Part shown: positions 31,588 to 39,955 of the stretch, one piece after another | How the letters are laid out: every line of letters begins with the position of its first letter | How positions within the stretch are numbered: position 1 is the stretch's first letter | Assembly (NCBI RefSeq): GCF_018866305.1 | Contig: NZ_CP076456.1 | Location: 3,596,001 to 3,660,000, forward strand | Reading direction: 5' to 3' | Length of the DNA stretch: 64,000 bases | From: Arthrobacter sunyaminii | GTDB lineage: Bacteria; Actinomycetota; Actinomycetes; Actinomycetales; Micrococcaceae | Notes under the pieces: model-generated | Told to the model about the DNA's origin: nothing | What the model saw: only the letters and a program-made list of their open reading frames with translations | Database searches by the model: none | Program-made: the position numbers and the translations under genes

Positions 31588-33276
31588 CTACTTCTCGCTG
31601 GTCAGCAGTTCGCGCACCTGGCGGCGGAGTACCTTGCCCAGCAGCGACTTGGGCAGCTCCTCAATGGCCACAATCCGGCGGGGAACCTTATACGGGGTGA
31701 GCCGCTCGCGGCACCAGGCCCGCAGTCCGGCTTCATCCAGTTCCGCACCCTCGGTCAGGACAACGGCCGCCACAACCTGCTCGCCGCCGTCGGGGCGGGG
31801 CAGGCCCACCACTGCGACGTCGGCGATGGCCTGGTTGCTGCGCAGCACTTCCTCCACCTCGGTGGGAGAAACGTTGAAGCCGCCGGTGATGATCAGTTCC
31901 TTGCGGCGGTCCACCACCTTCACAAAGCCGTCGTCATCCACGGTGACAATATCGCCGGTGCGCAGCCAGCCGCCGTCGAGCAGCACCTGTTCTGTGTCCT
32001 CAGTGTTGTTCCAGTAGCCCGCGAAGACCTGCGGGCCGCGGATCAGCAGTTCACCCGGCACGCCGTGCGGCACCTCGGAGGAAGGCTGTTCCGGATCGAC
32101 AACGCGCATTTCCGTGCTGGGGAACGGAACACCGATGGTGCCGTTGCGGCGGCTCTCGGCAAACGGATTACCCAGCGCGACCGGCGAAGATTCGGTGAGG
32201 CCGTAGCCCTCCACCAGGAGTCCGCCCGAAACCTCTTCCCAGAGCTTTACGGTGGCCGCCGGCAGGGTCATTGCGCCGGAAATGGCGAAGCGGATGGTGG
32301 AGAGGTCAATGCCCCGCTTCTTGGATTCCAGCGCCGTCCTCTCATAGATCGGCGGGACGGCGCAGAAGACGGTGGGCTTGGATTTCTTGGCGGCGTCCAG
32401 CACCAGATCCACGTCAAACTTGGGGAAAAGCACCAGCCGCGACCCGGTCAGCACGGAGAAGGTCAGGTACAGGGTCAGCCCGAAGGCATGGAACATCGGC
32501 AGCACACCGTAAATGACTTCCTTGCCCTCCTGCGCACCGTGCATCCAGGCCTGCCCCTGCAGCGCGTTGGAGCGCAGGTTGAAGTGGGTGAGCATGACGC
32601 CCTTGGGGATTCCCGTGGTGCCCGAGGTGTACTGCAGGGCGGCCAGGTCCCGCACCGACGGGCGGGGATGGGCGCTGTCGATCGGAGCGGAACTGAGCAG
32701 CTTTTCCCAGGACATGGTGTTTTCGGTCTTGGTTGTCAGCCCTGCCCGGGTACGGCGGATCGAGGGCAGCGGCAGCCGCAGCCCAATGCGCTTGAGCCGC
32801 GGCATAGCCTTGGTGATGTCCACAGCAATCACCGTTTTGACGGCAATGTCGTCGGGGAAGTCCTGGATTTTCTCCACGGCCTTGTCCCAGATGATGGCTA
32901 CCTGCGCACCGTGGTTTTCAAACTGGTGGCGAAGTTCGCGTTCCGTGTAGAGCGGGTTGTGCCCGACGACGACGGCGCCCAGACGGAGCACGGCATAGAA
33001 CGCGATGAGGTACTGGGGGCAGTTCGGCAGCACGATTGCGACGCGGTGTCCGCGGCGCACACCCAGCTTCCGGAGGCCTTCGGCGGCACGGTTGATCTGG
33101 TCGCCGAGGTCGGTGTAGGTGGTTTCGGCACCGAAGAATTCCAGTGCCACCTTGGGCCCGTAACGGTTAACCGCGTCCTCCACCATGTCCGTCAGTGACT
33201 CGGTGGGCAGCTCAATGGTTGCCAGAACGCCGGGCTGGTAGTTCTTGACCCACAATGGTTCCTGGGCAGCAGTCAT
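31588..33276 (-). CDS. fadD: Long-chain fatty acid-CoA ligase
   Basis: 562 aa ANL-family adenylating enzyme; makes acyl-CoA from fatty acid, ATP and CoA. AMP-binding P-loop YTSGTTGIPKGVMLTH, A5-type motif EGYGLTESSP, TGDIVTVDDDGFVKVVDRRKELI and the C-terminal catalytic Lys in SLLGKVLRR. AAGGAG lies 9 nt before the ATG. It stands alone and could supply the acyl-CoA enzymes elsewhere in the window. The symbol is by family similarity. Confidence 0.93.
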   Translation of the reverse strand: MTAAQEPLWVKNYQPGVLATIELPTESLTDMVEDAVNRYGPKVALEFFGAETTYTDLGDQINRAAEGLRKLGVRRGHRVAIVLPNCPQYLIAFYAVLRLGAVVVGHNPLYTERELRHQFENHGAQVAIIWDKAVEKIQDFPDDIAVKTVIAVDITKAMPRLKRIGLRLPLPSIRRTRAGLTTKTENTMSWEKLLSSAPIDSAHPRPSVRDLAALQYTSGTTGIPKGVMLTHFNLRSNALQGQAWMHGAQEGKEVIYGVLPMFHAFGLTLYLTFSVLTGSRLVLFPKFDVDLVLDAAKKSKPTVFCAVPPIYERTALESKKRGIDLSTIRFAISGAMTLPAATVKLWEEVSGGLLVEGYGLTESSPVALGNPFAESRRNGTIGVPFPSTEMRVVDPEQPSSEVPHGVPGELLIRGPQVFAGYWNNTEDTEQVLLDGGWLRTGDIVTVDDDGFVKVVDRRKELIITGGFNVSPTEVEEVLRSNQAIADVAVVGLPRPDGGEQVVAAVVLTEGAELDEAGLRAWCRERLTPYKVPRRIVAIEELPKSLLGKVLRRQVRELLTSEK

Positions 33277-33384
33277 TGAGGAAGCTCCTTCACTTTGGAT
33301 AATCCTGACTATAGCGACGCGCCCGGCCCGGAGATAAATTGTTTGTCCTGCACCACGTCGCAGCGAGGCAGAAAGGTGCCGCCC

Positions 33385-34347
33385 TTAGGCGCCAACCCCC
33401 TTGAGATACTGAGCCAGCGCGCGGGGCGCCGAGCGCGGAGCGGCGGCCTCGACCACGGCGTTGTAGTTGGTGTTGGTGTTCACGTCATAGGTGAGGATGC
33501 GGCCGTCGGCCGTTTCCATGAATTCAATCCCGCAGACCTCCAGGCCCATGCGCTTGGCGAACTCGAGGTACTTACCGATGATCGGATGGTCGAAGCCCTC
33601 CCGCAGGCTGAAGAGCTGGGTGTCCTCATCCGGGGCGATGGTGGCGCCGGGCGGCATGATCGGCTTGCCGGTGGACGGGTCGATGGCACAGGCGTCCGCC
33701 GGGCAGAGCTGGAATCCGCCGCGGGCGGTGTCTGCCCGGATCGCATAGATGAACTCGCTGCCAACAATCTCCACGCGCGTAATGAACGGCTCGGCGGCGT
33801 TGATGAACTCCTGGATAAGGGTGATGCCGTCAGCTGGTTCCTCAAAGTCCGGTCCCGACACATAGTCGGCCAGCTCGCCGTGGGACTCGAATTTGCGGAC
33901 CCCCAAACCCTTGCCTCCCTGGTTGTGCTTGGTGATGAAGGGGGCCGGAAATTCCTTGGCAGCGGCCAGGATGGAGTCCCGGCCGACGGCGGCCACCGTG
34001 CGCGGAGTGTCGATGCCGGCGGCGCGCAGCGCGGTGAGCTGGTCCACCTTGCTCATTTCCAGTTCCAGGATCCGCCGCCCGTTGACCGTCCGCCGGCCGT
34101 GGGCTTCCAGCCAGGACAGCACCGCCCGGGCATAGTCCTTGGACAGGCCGTGGTCCCGGGTGTGGGAGGAGGCACTGATCCGGGACCAGAAGATGCCCTC
34201 CGGCGGCACCGAGTCCAGATCCAGGACGCCATCGGTCAGCAGCCATTCCTCCACTTCCAATCCTTCGGCTTCGAAGGCGCGGGCAAACGGCGGAAACCAC
34301 TCGGTGTTCTCATGCAGGGCGTAAATCTTGGGACTGGTCGAGCTCAT
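33385..34347 (-). CDS. ATP-grasp (RimK-like) ligase
   Basis: 320 aa. After a small N-terminal domain (PKIYALHENTEWFPPFARAF) come ATP-grasp signatures: Lys in FITKHNQGGKGLGV, the TLIQEFI strand and metal ligands in CGIEFMETADGRILTYDVNTNTNYN. Related to RimK-type alpha-L-glutamate ligases, which join an amino acid or peptide to a carboxylate. ATG 34347 is preceded by AGGAAAGG. A small membrane-protein frame lies immediately upstream. The substrate is unknown. Confidence 0.88.
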   Translation of the reverse strand: MSSTSPKIYALHENTEWFPPFARAFEAEGLEVEEWLLTDGVLDLDSVPPEGIFWSRISASSHTRDHGLSKDYARAVLSWLEAHGRRTVNGRRILELEMSKVDQLTALRAAGIDTPRTVAAVGRDSILAAAKEFPAPFITKHNQGGKGLGVRKFESHGELADYVSGPDFEEPADGITLIQEFINAAEPFITRVEIVGSEFIYAIRADTARGGFQLCPADACAIDPSTGKPIMPPGATIAPDEDTQLFSLREGFDHPIIGKYLEFAKRMGLEVCGIEFMETADGRILTYDVNTNTNYNAVVEAAAPRSAPRALAQYLKGVGA

Positions 34348-34370
34348 GGCGCGTTGCCTTTCCTCTGTAG

Positions 34371-34586
34371 TTATTGGAATCCAGCGCTTAGCCGTCGATG
34401 TATATTCCATTGCCCGGGCCCAACGGTGAAGGGCAGCATCCGGGTGATGACCGTAGTCAGCCCGATGAACTGACCGAGGATGAACGCCAGCACCAGGAAG
34501 CCGCCGTCATCGTTGCGCCAGGGTGAATCCGGAAGCAGCGCTCCCGGTATCTGTGCCTCGTCCTCGGCTATTTCCTCAGTGGGCAC
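34371..34586 (-). CDS. Small single-TM protein, start uncertain, possibly frameshifted
   Basis: 71 aa from GTG 34586: an acidic N-terminus (PTEEIAEDEAQIPG), one TM helix (GGFLVLAFILGQFIGLTTVI) and a short tail. The frame is open further upstream and reads sensibly (STPIIDKILEPRRRRQDV) but has no start codon before a stop at the position of an ATG (34680) in another frame. That ATG has TAGTGT 8 nt upstream and begins a 34-aa frame (MTSATNPSPAYLNQ). One indel would join the two into a single gene of about 100 aa. It directly precedes the ATP-grasp gene. Confidence 0.5.
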   Translation of the reverse strand: MPTEEIAEDEAQIPGALLPDSPWRNDDGGFLVLAFILGQFIGLTTVITRMLPFTVGPGQWNIHRRLSAGFQ

Positions 34587-34750
34587 ATCCTGCCGCCGCC
34601 GCCGCGGTTCCAGGATTTTGTCGATGATCGGCGTCGAGCTGGTTGAGATACGCGGGACTGGGATTTGTGGCGCTCGTCATAGCCACCCACACTAGGGGGC
34701 GGGCCCCGAAGGATCGAGCTGGATTACGGCGTGTTCCGGACCCGGGGCGG

Positions 34751-35512
34751 CTACCGGCCGCGGCCCGCGATGCGTGCCACGAGTGCCTGCGGACCGCGGG
34801 CGCCAAACCAGGCCAGCGCCTTGTACCGCTTGCTGGGAATGGAGATGCCCTTGCCGGCAAAGGCATCCGCAAGACCCTCGCGGACCACGCGTTCGGCATC
34901 AAGCCACATCCAGTCCGGATAGAGGGTCTTGTCCATGTCCATGCGCTGGTGGAATTCCGTATGCACAAACCCGGGACACAGCGCTGTGACGTGCACGCCG
35001 CGTCCGCCGTAGTTGATGTTCGCCCAGCGGCTGAACGTAATGACCCAGGACTTGGCCGCACTGTAGGTGCCGCGGGGAATGAAGCCGGCCACGGAGGCCA
35101 CGTTGATGATGTGGCCCCCGGGTTTTTCCATCTTCGAGAGCATCGTGTTAAGAGCGGTATGGCTCAGCTGCAGAGGTGCCGCCACCAGAACGTTCAGATG
35201 GTCCATTTCGGCGGCCAGCTCATTGCGTTCAAAGCTGTTCTTCAACCCGTAGCCCGCGTTGTTCACGAGCATGGCGATGTCCGGTTTTTCCAGCCGGCGG
35301 CTCACCCGTTCAACGCCGTCGGGCTCGGCCAGGTCCGCCGCGATGTACTCCGCCTGCACGGAGTACTCGGCTGCCAGGCGGCCGGCGGATTCCTTCAACC
35401 GTTCCTCATTCCGGGCGGTGAGGACCAGGTTGTAGCCGCGGTTCGCGAGCTGGCGGGCAAATTCGGCACCAATGCCGGACGTGGCGCCGGTAATCAAAGC
35501 TGTGGGAGTCAT
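34751..35512 (-). CDS. SDR family NAD(P)-dependent oxidoreductase
   Basis: 253 aa classical SDR: TGATSGIGAEFARQLA, NNAGYG, catalytic Ser in INVASVAGF and Tyr-Lys in YSAAK. AGGTGG lies 7 nt before ATG 35512. The C-terminal part (VREGLADAFAGKGISIPSKRYKAL) resembles the DltE/YqjQ-like SDR branch, whose substrates are mostly unknown. Confidence 0.92.
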   Translation of the reverse strand: MTPTALITGATSGIGAEFARQLANRGYNLVLTARNEERLKESAGRLAAEYSVQAEYIAADLAEPDGVERVSRRLEKPDIAMLVNNAGYGLKNSFERNELAAEMDHLNVLVAAPLQLSHTALNTMLSKMEKPGGHIINVASVAGFIPRGTYSAAKSWVITFSRWANINYGGRGVHVTALCPGFVHTEFHQRMDMDKTLYPDWMWLDAERVVREGLADAFAGKGISIPSKRYKALAWFGARGPQALVARIAGRGR

Positions 35513-35650
35513 GGGTCCACCTTTCCACGCCCACCCTGCTATGCCCGGCAACCTTTCGCAATCCGCTGCACGGGATCACTGCCGGTGCCTTGCCAGCCGT
35601 GCCGGCGGCACCCTACCGTGTCAAGAAACCGGCCCCTGCAAGGAGGAGCC

Positions 35651-36346
35651 ATGGCATCATTTAGCCGGTATCGGGACAGGCAGGACGCCGGAGTCCAGCT
35701 GGGCGTAGCGCTCGCTCCCTACCTCGGCGCGCCAAACCTGGTGGTGTTAGGCCTGCCGCGCGGGGGCGTGCCCGTGGCTGCCGAAGTCGCCAAGCTGCTC
35801 CACGCGCCGCTGGATGTTGTCGCGGTGCAGAAAGTGGGCCTCCCCGGGCAGCCCGAGCTGGCCGCCGGGGCACTGGCATGGGTGGCCGGGACAGTCACTA
35901 CCGTGCAAAACGAGGCCGTTCTTGCAGACTGGCAGAGCTCCCTGCATTCCGGCACCTCCTCCAGCGACGGGCCCGGCTCCGCGGAGCAGGCCTTCGAAGC
36001 CGCCGCCGCCATCGCGCAGCTCGAGCTGATCCGCCGCGACAAGCTTTACCGCATGCGGCGGGACCCGTTGAATGTTTCCGGCCGCACGGTGGTGCTGGTG
36101 GATGACGGGCTGGCCACGGGCGCGTCCATGCACGCCGCACTGCTGGGACTCCGCGGGCAGAACCCGGCCAGGCTGGTGGCGGCGGCTCCCGTGAGCTGCG
36201 GGCCGGGTGCGGAAACCGCAGCGGCGTTGGCGGACGACGTCGTGATCCCCTGGCAGGCGATTGGGCTTACCGCCGTGGGCCAGGCCTACGAGAACTTCGA
36301 CGAGATTACCGACGCCAACGTCCAACGCCTCCTCGGCCTGCCGTAG
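35651..36346 (+). CDS. Phosphoribosyltransferase-domain protein
   Basis: 231 aa. PRTase type I fold: LPRGGVPVAAEVAKLL near the start and the PRPP-binding loop VVLVDDGLATGASMHAAL. Between them is an insert rich in Ser/Gly (SSLHSGTSSSDGPGSAE). AAGGAGGAG precedes the ATG. These proteins are often fused to or near dienelactone hydrolases and their true substrate is unknown. Confidence 0.9.
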   Translation: MASFSRYRDRQDAGVQLGVALAPYLGAPNLVVLGLPRGGVPVAAEVAKLLHAPLDVVAVQKVGLPGQPELAAGALAWVAGTVTTVQNEAVLADWQSSLHSGTSSSDGPGSAEQAFEAAAAIAQLELIRRDKLYRMRRDPLNVSGRTVVLVDDGLATGASMHAALLGLRGQNPARLVAAAPVSCGPGAETAAALADDVVIPWQAIGLTAVGQAYENFDEITDANVQRLLGLP

Positions 36347-36372
36347 AAGCATCCTGTAAAGGGGAACACTCA

Positions 36373-37206
36373 ATGAACAGAGCATCAGCAGACTGGACCG
36401 GAGCCCGGTACGTCGCCCTGGGCAGTTCGTTCGCATCAGCCCCCGGACTGGGCACTCCGGTGCCGGGCAGCCCGCCGGAGGCCGGGCGCACTGACGTCAA
36501 TTATCCCCACCTGCTGGCCCGGCAGCTGCAGCTTTCCCTCACTGATGTCACCAGTTCCGGAGCCACCACCGCGGATGTGCTGTGGCGCTCCCAGTACGGG
36601 CAGGCGCCGCAGGCGGATGCCCTGGCGGCGGACACGGACCTGGTCACCGTCACCATCGGCGGCAATGACATTGGCTTCGCGGCGTACCTCATGGCAGCAG
36701 GCCTGCCTCCGCTGGCCCGTCTCAAGCATCTGCCCTCACTCGAAATGCTCAAGGCCCTTGCACCGGCCGTCCTGAACCGGCGGCTCGCGCTGCTGCCTGC
36801 GGCCATGGCCTCCGTGGGGCAGCTGATCCGCCGGCGCTCCCCCAACGCCGTCGTCCTGTTCGTGGAATATCTAACTGTGCTGCCGCTGGACCCGCACATC
36901 CGCGTGGCCGGCATGAAACCGGCGCAGGCCGCCGCCGGCCGTGAGCTGGCCGTGCATCTGGCGCTGGCGACCGAAGCCGGAGCCAACGCCACCGGCGGTT
37001 CCGTGGTGCGCGTGGCCAAGGCCAGCGCTGACCACTATGCCGGCTCGGATGACCCGTGGACGGTGGGCGCCTTTGTCCCCACCGAGGGTGGGCCGCTGCC
37101 CTACCATCCGAATCAGGCCGGGCATGAAGCCGTGGCGCAAATGATCCAGGACCACCTCACCCGGCTCGCAGGTACGGGTTCCGGCTTGCCGGAGCGAATG
37201 GGTTAG
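36373..37206 (+). CDS. SGNH/GDSL-type esterase
   Basis: 277 aa. Block I Ser in ALGSSFASAPG, block III TIGGNDIGF, and the C-terminal Asp/His region PYHPNQAGHEAVA. No signal peptide, so probably cytoplasmic. AAAGGGG precedes the ATG. Lipid or carbohydrate ester hydrolysis is inferred from the fold. Confidence 0.9.
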   Translation: MNRASADWTGARYVALGSSFASAPGLGTPVPGSPPEAGRTDVNYPHLLARQLQLSLTDVTSSGATTADVLWRSQYGQAPQADALAADTDLVTVTIGGNDIGFAAYLMAAGLPPLARLKHLPSLEMLKALAPAVLNRRLALLPAAMASVGQLIRRRSPNAVVLFVEYLTVLPLDPHIRVAGMKPAQAAAGRELAVHLALATEAGANATGGSVVRVAKASADHYAGSDDPWTVGAFVPTEGGPLPYHPNQAGHEAVAQMIQDHLTRLAGTGSGLPERMG

Positions 37207-37231
37207 CGTGCGGATGGATTAGATTGGGCGG

Positions 37232-37786
37232 ATGACTGCGCAGACGCCCCTGGATATCCGCACGGAACCGCCCGAAGCAGCCGGTGAGCGCGAGACGCTG
37301 ACCGGCTTTGTGGATTACTTCCGGGCCACTGTGGTTCTGAAGGCTGCCGGACTCAGCGATGCCGACGGCGCCAAACGGCTGCTGCCCTCCCTCACCACGG
37401 TGTCCGGGCTCGTCAAACACCTGACCGATGTTGAGCGCTATTGGTTCCGCACCCGGCTTGACGGGCAGCGGGATGTGCCCACGCGATGGTCTGCCGCTGA
37501 CCCGGACGGGGAATTCAGGGTCAATGACAATGACAGCCTCGCGGAACTCATCAAGGACTATGAGGCTGCCTGCCGCGAATCCCGGGAGGTGCTGGAACGC
37601 TATGACCTCGAGGACCGCTGCCGCGGCAGAAGCGCCGGCGAAGGTGACGGAGACGGGGACGTCGACGGGGACGTCGACGGGCAGAACGTGCGGTGGGTCC
37701 TGGTACACATGATTGAGGAAACCGGCCGGCACTGCGGCCACTTGGACATCCTGCGCGAACTGCTGGACGGATCCACCGGAGACTGA
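37232..37786 (+). CDS. DinB family protein (DUF664-type)
   Basis: 184 aa four-helix DinB/mycothiol-type fold with metal-site histidines in LVKHLTDVERYWF and MIEETGRHCGHLDILRELLDG. Leaderless start: TAGATT ends 6 nt before the ATG. Between helices 3 and 4 lies a Gly/Asp tract (GEGDGDGDVDGDVDGQ) encoded by short tandem repeats of GACGTCGACGGG type, not a normal part of the fold. A mycothiol-dependent transferase or isomerase role is possible. Confidence 0.88.
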   Translation: MTAQTPLDIRTEPPEAAGERETLTGFVDYFRATVVLKAAGLSDADGAKRLLPSLTTVSGLVKHLTDVERYWFRTRLDGQRDVPTRWSAADPDGEFRVNDNDSLAELIKDYEAACRESREVLERYDLEDRCRGRSAGEGDGDGDVDGDVDGQNVRWVLVHMIEETGRHCGHLDILRELLDGSTGD

Positions 37787-37909
37787 CCGGCGTGCTGTCT
37801 GGCCCTTCCGAGGGCTCTGCGGCAGGCCAACCCTAGAGATCAGGGCATCCCCGGAAGGATAATTTTCGGAACAGGGGCGCTGCCAGCCCGACTCTACGGG
37901 AGGTTTCAC

Positions 37910-38503
37910 ATGTCCATGTCAGGAAGTACTTTTGGGTTCGGAGGGTTGAGCCTGGAGGTCAGCGAGCTCACCCGCAAGGTGGTCCGGGGCATCCGCACGG
38001 GCATGGTCGTCACCGGGGTCCTCTCAGTGGTGCTGGGTGCGCTGGTTTTGTTCTGGCCCGGAGCCACCCTGGACGTGATTGCCGTCCTGTTTGGCCTGTA
38101 TTTCGTCGTCGCCGGGGCGGTCCGGGTGGTCACAGGGCTGGTGACTCCGCTGCTCGGCGGACTGCGCGTCCTGAACATCCTCATCGGCCTTCTGCTCTTG
38201 ATCGCCGGAGTGGCAGCGATCCGTAATCCGCTGGCCTCCCTGTCCGTCCTCGCCCTGTTCATTGGAATCGCCTGGATTGTGGAGGGCATCATGTCCCTGA
38301 CCGAGGTGGAGAGCGGCGGATCACGGTGGTACGCCATCATCTACGGGATCGTCAGCATTATTGCCGGCGTGGTGGTCCTGTTCCTCCCGGTGAGCTCCCT
38401 TGCAGCACTGGTGATTTTCGGCGGCGTTGCCCTGGTGGTGCTGGGCATTGTGGAAGTGGTGCGTGCCTTTTCCTTCGGCCGCGGAATGCCGCTCAACTAC
38501 TAG
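37910..38503 (+). CDS. HdeD-like / DUF308 membrane protein
   Basis: 197 aa with six predicted TM helices in two similar halves, typical of the HdeD family (VVTGVLSVVLGALVLFWP, LLLIAGVAAIRNP, GIVSIIAGVVVLFLP). GGGAGG lies 6 nt before the ATG. Members are linked to acid or envelope stress; mechanism unknown. Confidence 0.9.
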   Translation: MSMSGSTFGFGGLSLEVSELTRKVVRGIRTGMVVTGVLSVVLGALVLFWPGATLDVIAVLFGLYFVVAGAVRVVTGLVTPLLGGLRVLNILIGLLLLIAGVAAIRNPLASLSVLALFIGIAWIVEGIMSLTEVESGGSRWYAIIYGIVSIIAGVVVLFLPVSSLAALVIFGGVALVVLGIVEVVRAFSFGRGMPLNY

Positions 38504-38654
38504 GAAACGTTCAGCGAGCATCCAGCAGCTGTTAACACAGGGATAACTTGCGCGGAAACGCGGTTGTAATACGGGGCGCCCACGCTGGGAGTAGCACGGT
38601 TTCCACCCGCCGCTCCGGCCCGCGCGGCCGGCCACCCCCGAATGGAGTATCTCC

Positions 38655-39935
38655 ATGGACTCTGGAAACACCGCCTGGCTGCTCGCCAGCGCCGCCCTGG
38701 TTTGTCTAATGATCCCCGGCATCGCCTTCTTCTACGGAGGAATGGTGGGCTCGCGCCGAATCCTGAACATGATGCTGATGTGCTTCGGCGGGGCCAGCCT
38801 TGTCGCAGTCCTCTGGGTGCTTTACGGCTACTCCGCAGCGTTCGGCAACTCCCTCACGGGAGCCGGTCTGCTCGGAAACCCGCTGGAATTCTTGGGTCTG
38901 TCCCAGTTACTGGTTGAGGATCCGGACTCTTCGATTCCCGTGGCGTTGTTCGCCGCCTTCCAGCTGATGTTTGCCTGTGTGACCACGGCACTGGTGGCCG
39001 GCGCCGCCGCCGGCCGGATGAAGTTCGGCGCGTGGATGCTGTTTGCCGGACTCTGGGCCACCCTGGTCTACTTCCCCGTGGCGCACTGGGTCTTCGCCTT
39101 CAGCAGTGAGGACGGATCCGTAACCGGCGGCTGGATTGCTAATCAGCTCGGTGCCATCGACTTCGCCGGCGGCACCGCTGTCCACATGAACGCCGGAGTC
39201 GCAGCCCTGGCCCTGGCCCTGGTCCTGGGCCGCAGCAAGGGCTGGCCGCATGCCTCCGGAAAGCCGCACAGCCGCCCGCTGGTACTGCTCGGCGCCGGGC
39301 TGCTCTGGGTGGGCTGGTACGGATTCAATGCCGGTTCGGCCCTAAGTGCCGGACATTCCGCCGCCGTCGTCTTCCTGAACACGGCTGTGGCAGCCGCAGC
39401 CGGCCTGCTCGGCTGGATGCTGATGGACCGGCTGCGGCTGGGAACCTCGTCCTCCCTCGGAGCTGCCTCGGGTCTGATTTCCGCCCTGGTGGCCATCACT
39501 CCGGCCTGTGGTGCCGTCAGTCCGCTGGGCGCCTTGGCCATCGGACTGATTGCCGGCCTCGTCTGTTCCCTGGCCATCGAATGGAAGTACCGGCTCGGGT
39601 ACGACGATTCCCTCGACGTCGTCGGCGTCCATGCCGTGGGCGGCCTGCTGGGCACCCTGCTGATCGGCCTGTTCGCCACCGACGCAGCTCCCAACGGTGT
39701 CAGCGGCCTGTTCTACGGCGGCGGGCTCGAACTGCTGGGCATCCAGGCCCTGGCCTCCGCTGCGGTGCTCGTCTACTCCTTCGTGGTGACCTGGATCATC
39801 GCCAAGGTGCTGGCGACGACCATCGGGCTGCGCATTCCGGAGGAAAGCGAGCTGCAGGGCATCGATATGGCAGCCCATGCCGAATCCGCGTACCTGAACG
39901 ACGAGGAGCCCGTGGAGCTGGGCGCCCGTCCGTAA
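38655..39935 (+). CDS. amt: Ammonium transporter
   Basis: 426 aa, eleven TM helices. Family signatures include FFYGGMVGSRRILNMMLMCFG, FAGGTAVHMNAGVAALALAL with the first pore His, and DVVGVHAVGGLLGTLL with the second. GGAG lies 7 nt before ATG 38655. No glnB/glnK follows, unlike many actinobacterial amtB operons. The upstream region has weak TTAAC/ATAAC/GAAAC boxes that might bind a nitrogen regulator (low confidence). Confidence 0.96.
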   Translation: MDSGNTAWLLASAALVCLMIPGIAFFYGGMVGSRRILNMMLMCFGGASLVAVLWVLYGYSAAFGNSLTGAGLLGNPLEFLGLSQLLVEDPDSSIPVALFAAFQLMFACVTTALVAGAAAGRMKFGAWMLFAGLWATLVYFPVAHWVFAFSSEDGSVTGGWIANQLGAIDFAGGTAVHMNAGVAALALALVLGRSKGWPHASGKPHSRPLVLLGAGLLWVGWYGFNAGSALSAGHSAAVVFLNTAVAAAAGLLGWMLMDRLRLGTSSSLGAASGLISALVAITPACGAVSPLGALAIGLIAGLVCSLAIEWKYRLGYDDSLDVVGVHAVGGLLGTLLIGLFATDAAPNGVSGLFYGGGLELLGIQALASAAVLVYSFVVTWIIAKVLATTIGLRIPEESELQGIDMAAHAESAYLNDEEPVELGARP

Positions 39936-39955
39936 CGTTCCTCCTCCGCCGGGGA

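Noticed and set aside
38532..38570. TTAAC/ATAAC/GAAAC/GTAAT series upstream of amt as a GlnR-type box
   Set aside because: Spacing is irregular (11, 12, 11) and matches to the consensus are weak; mentioned only as a possibility.
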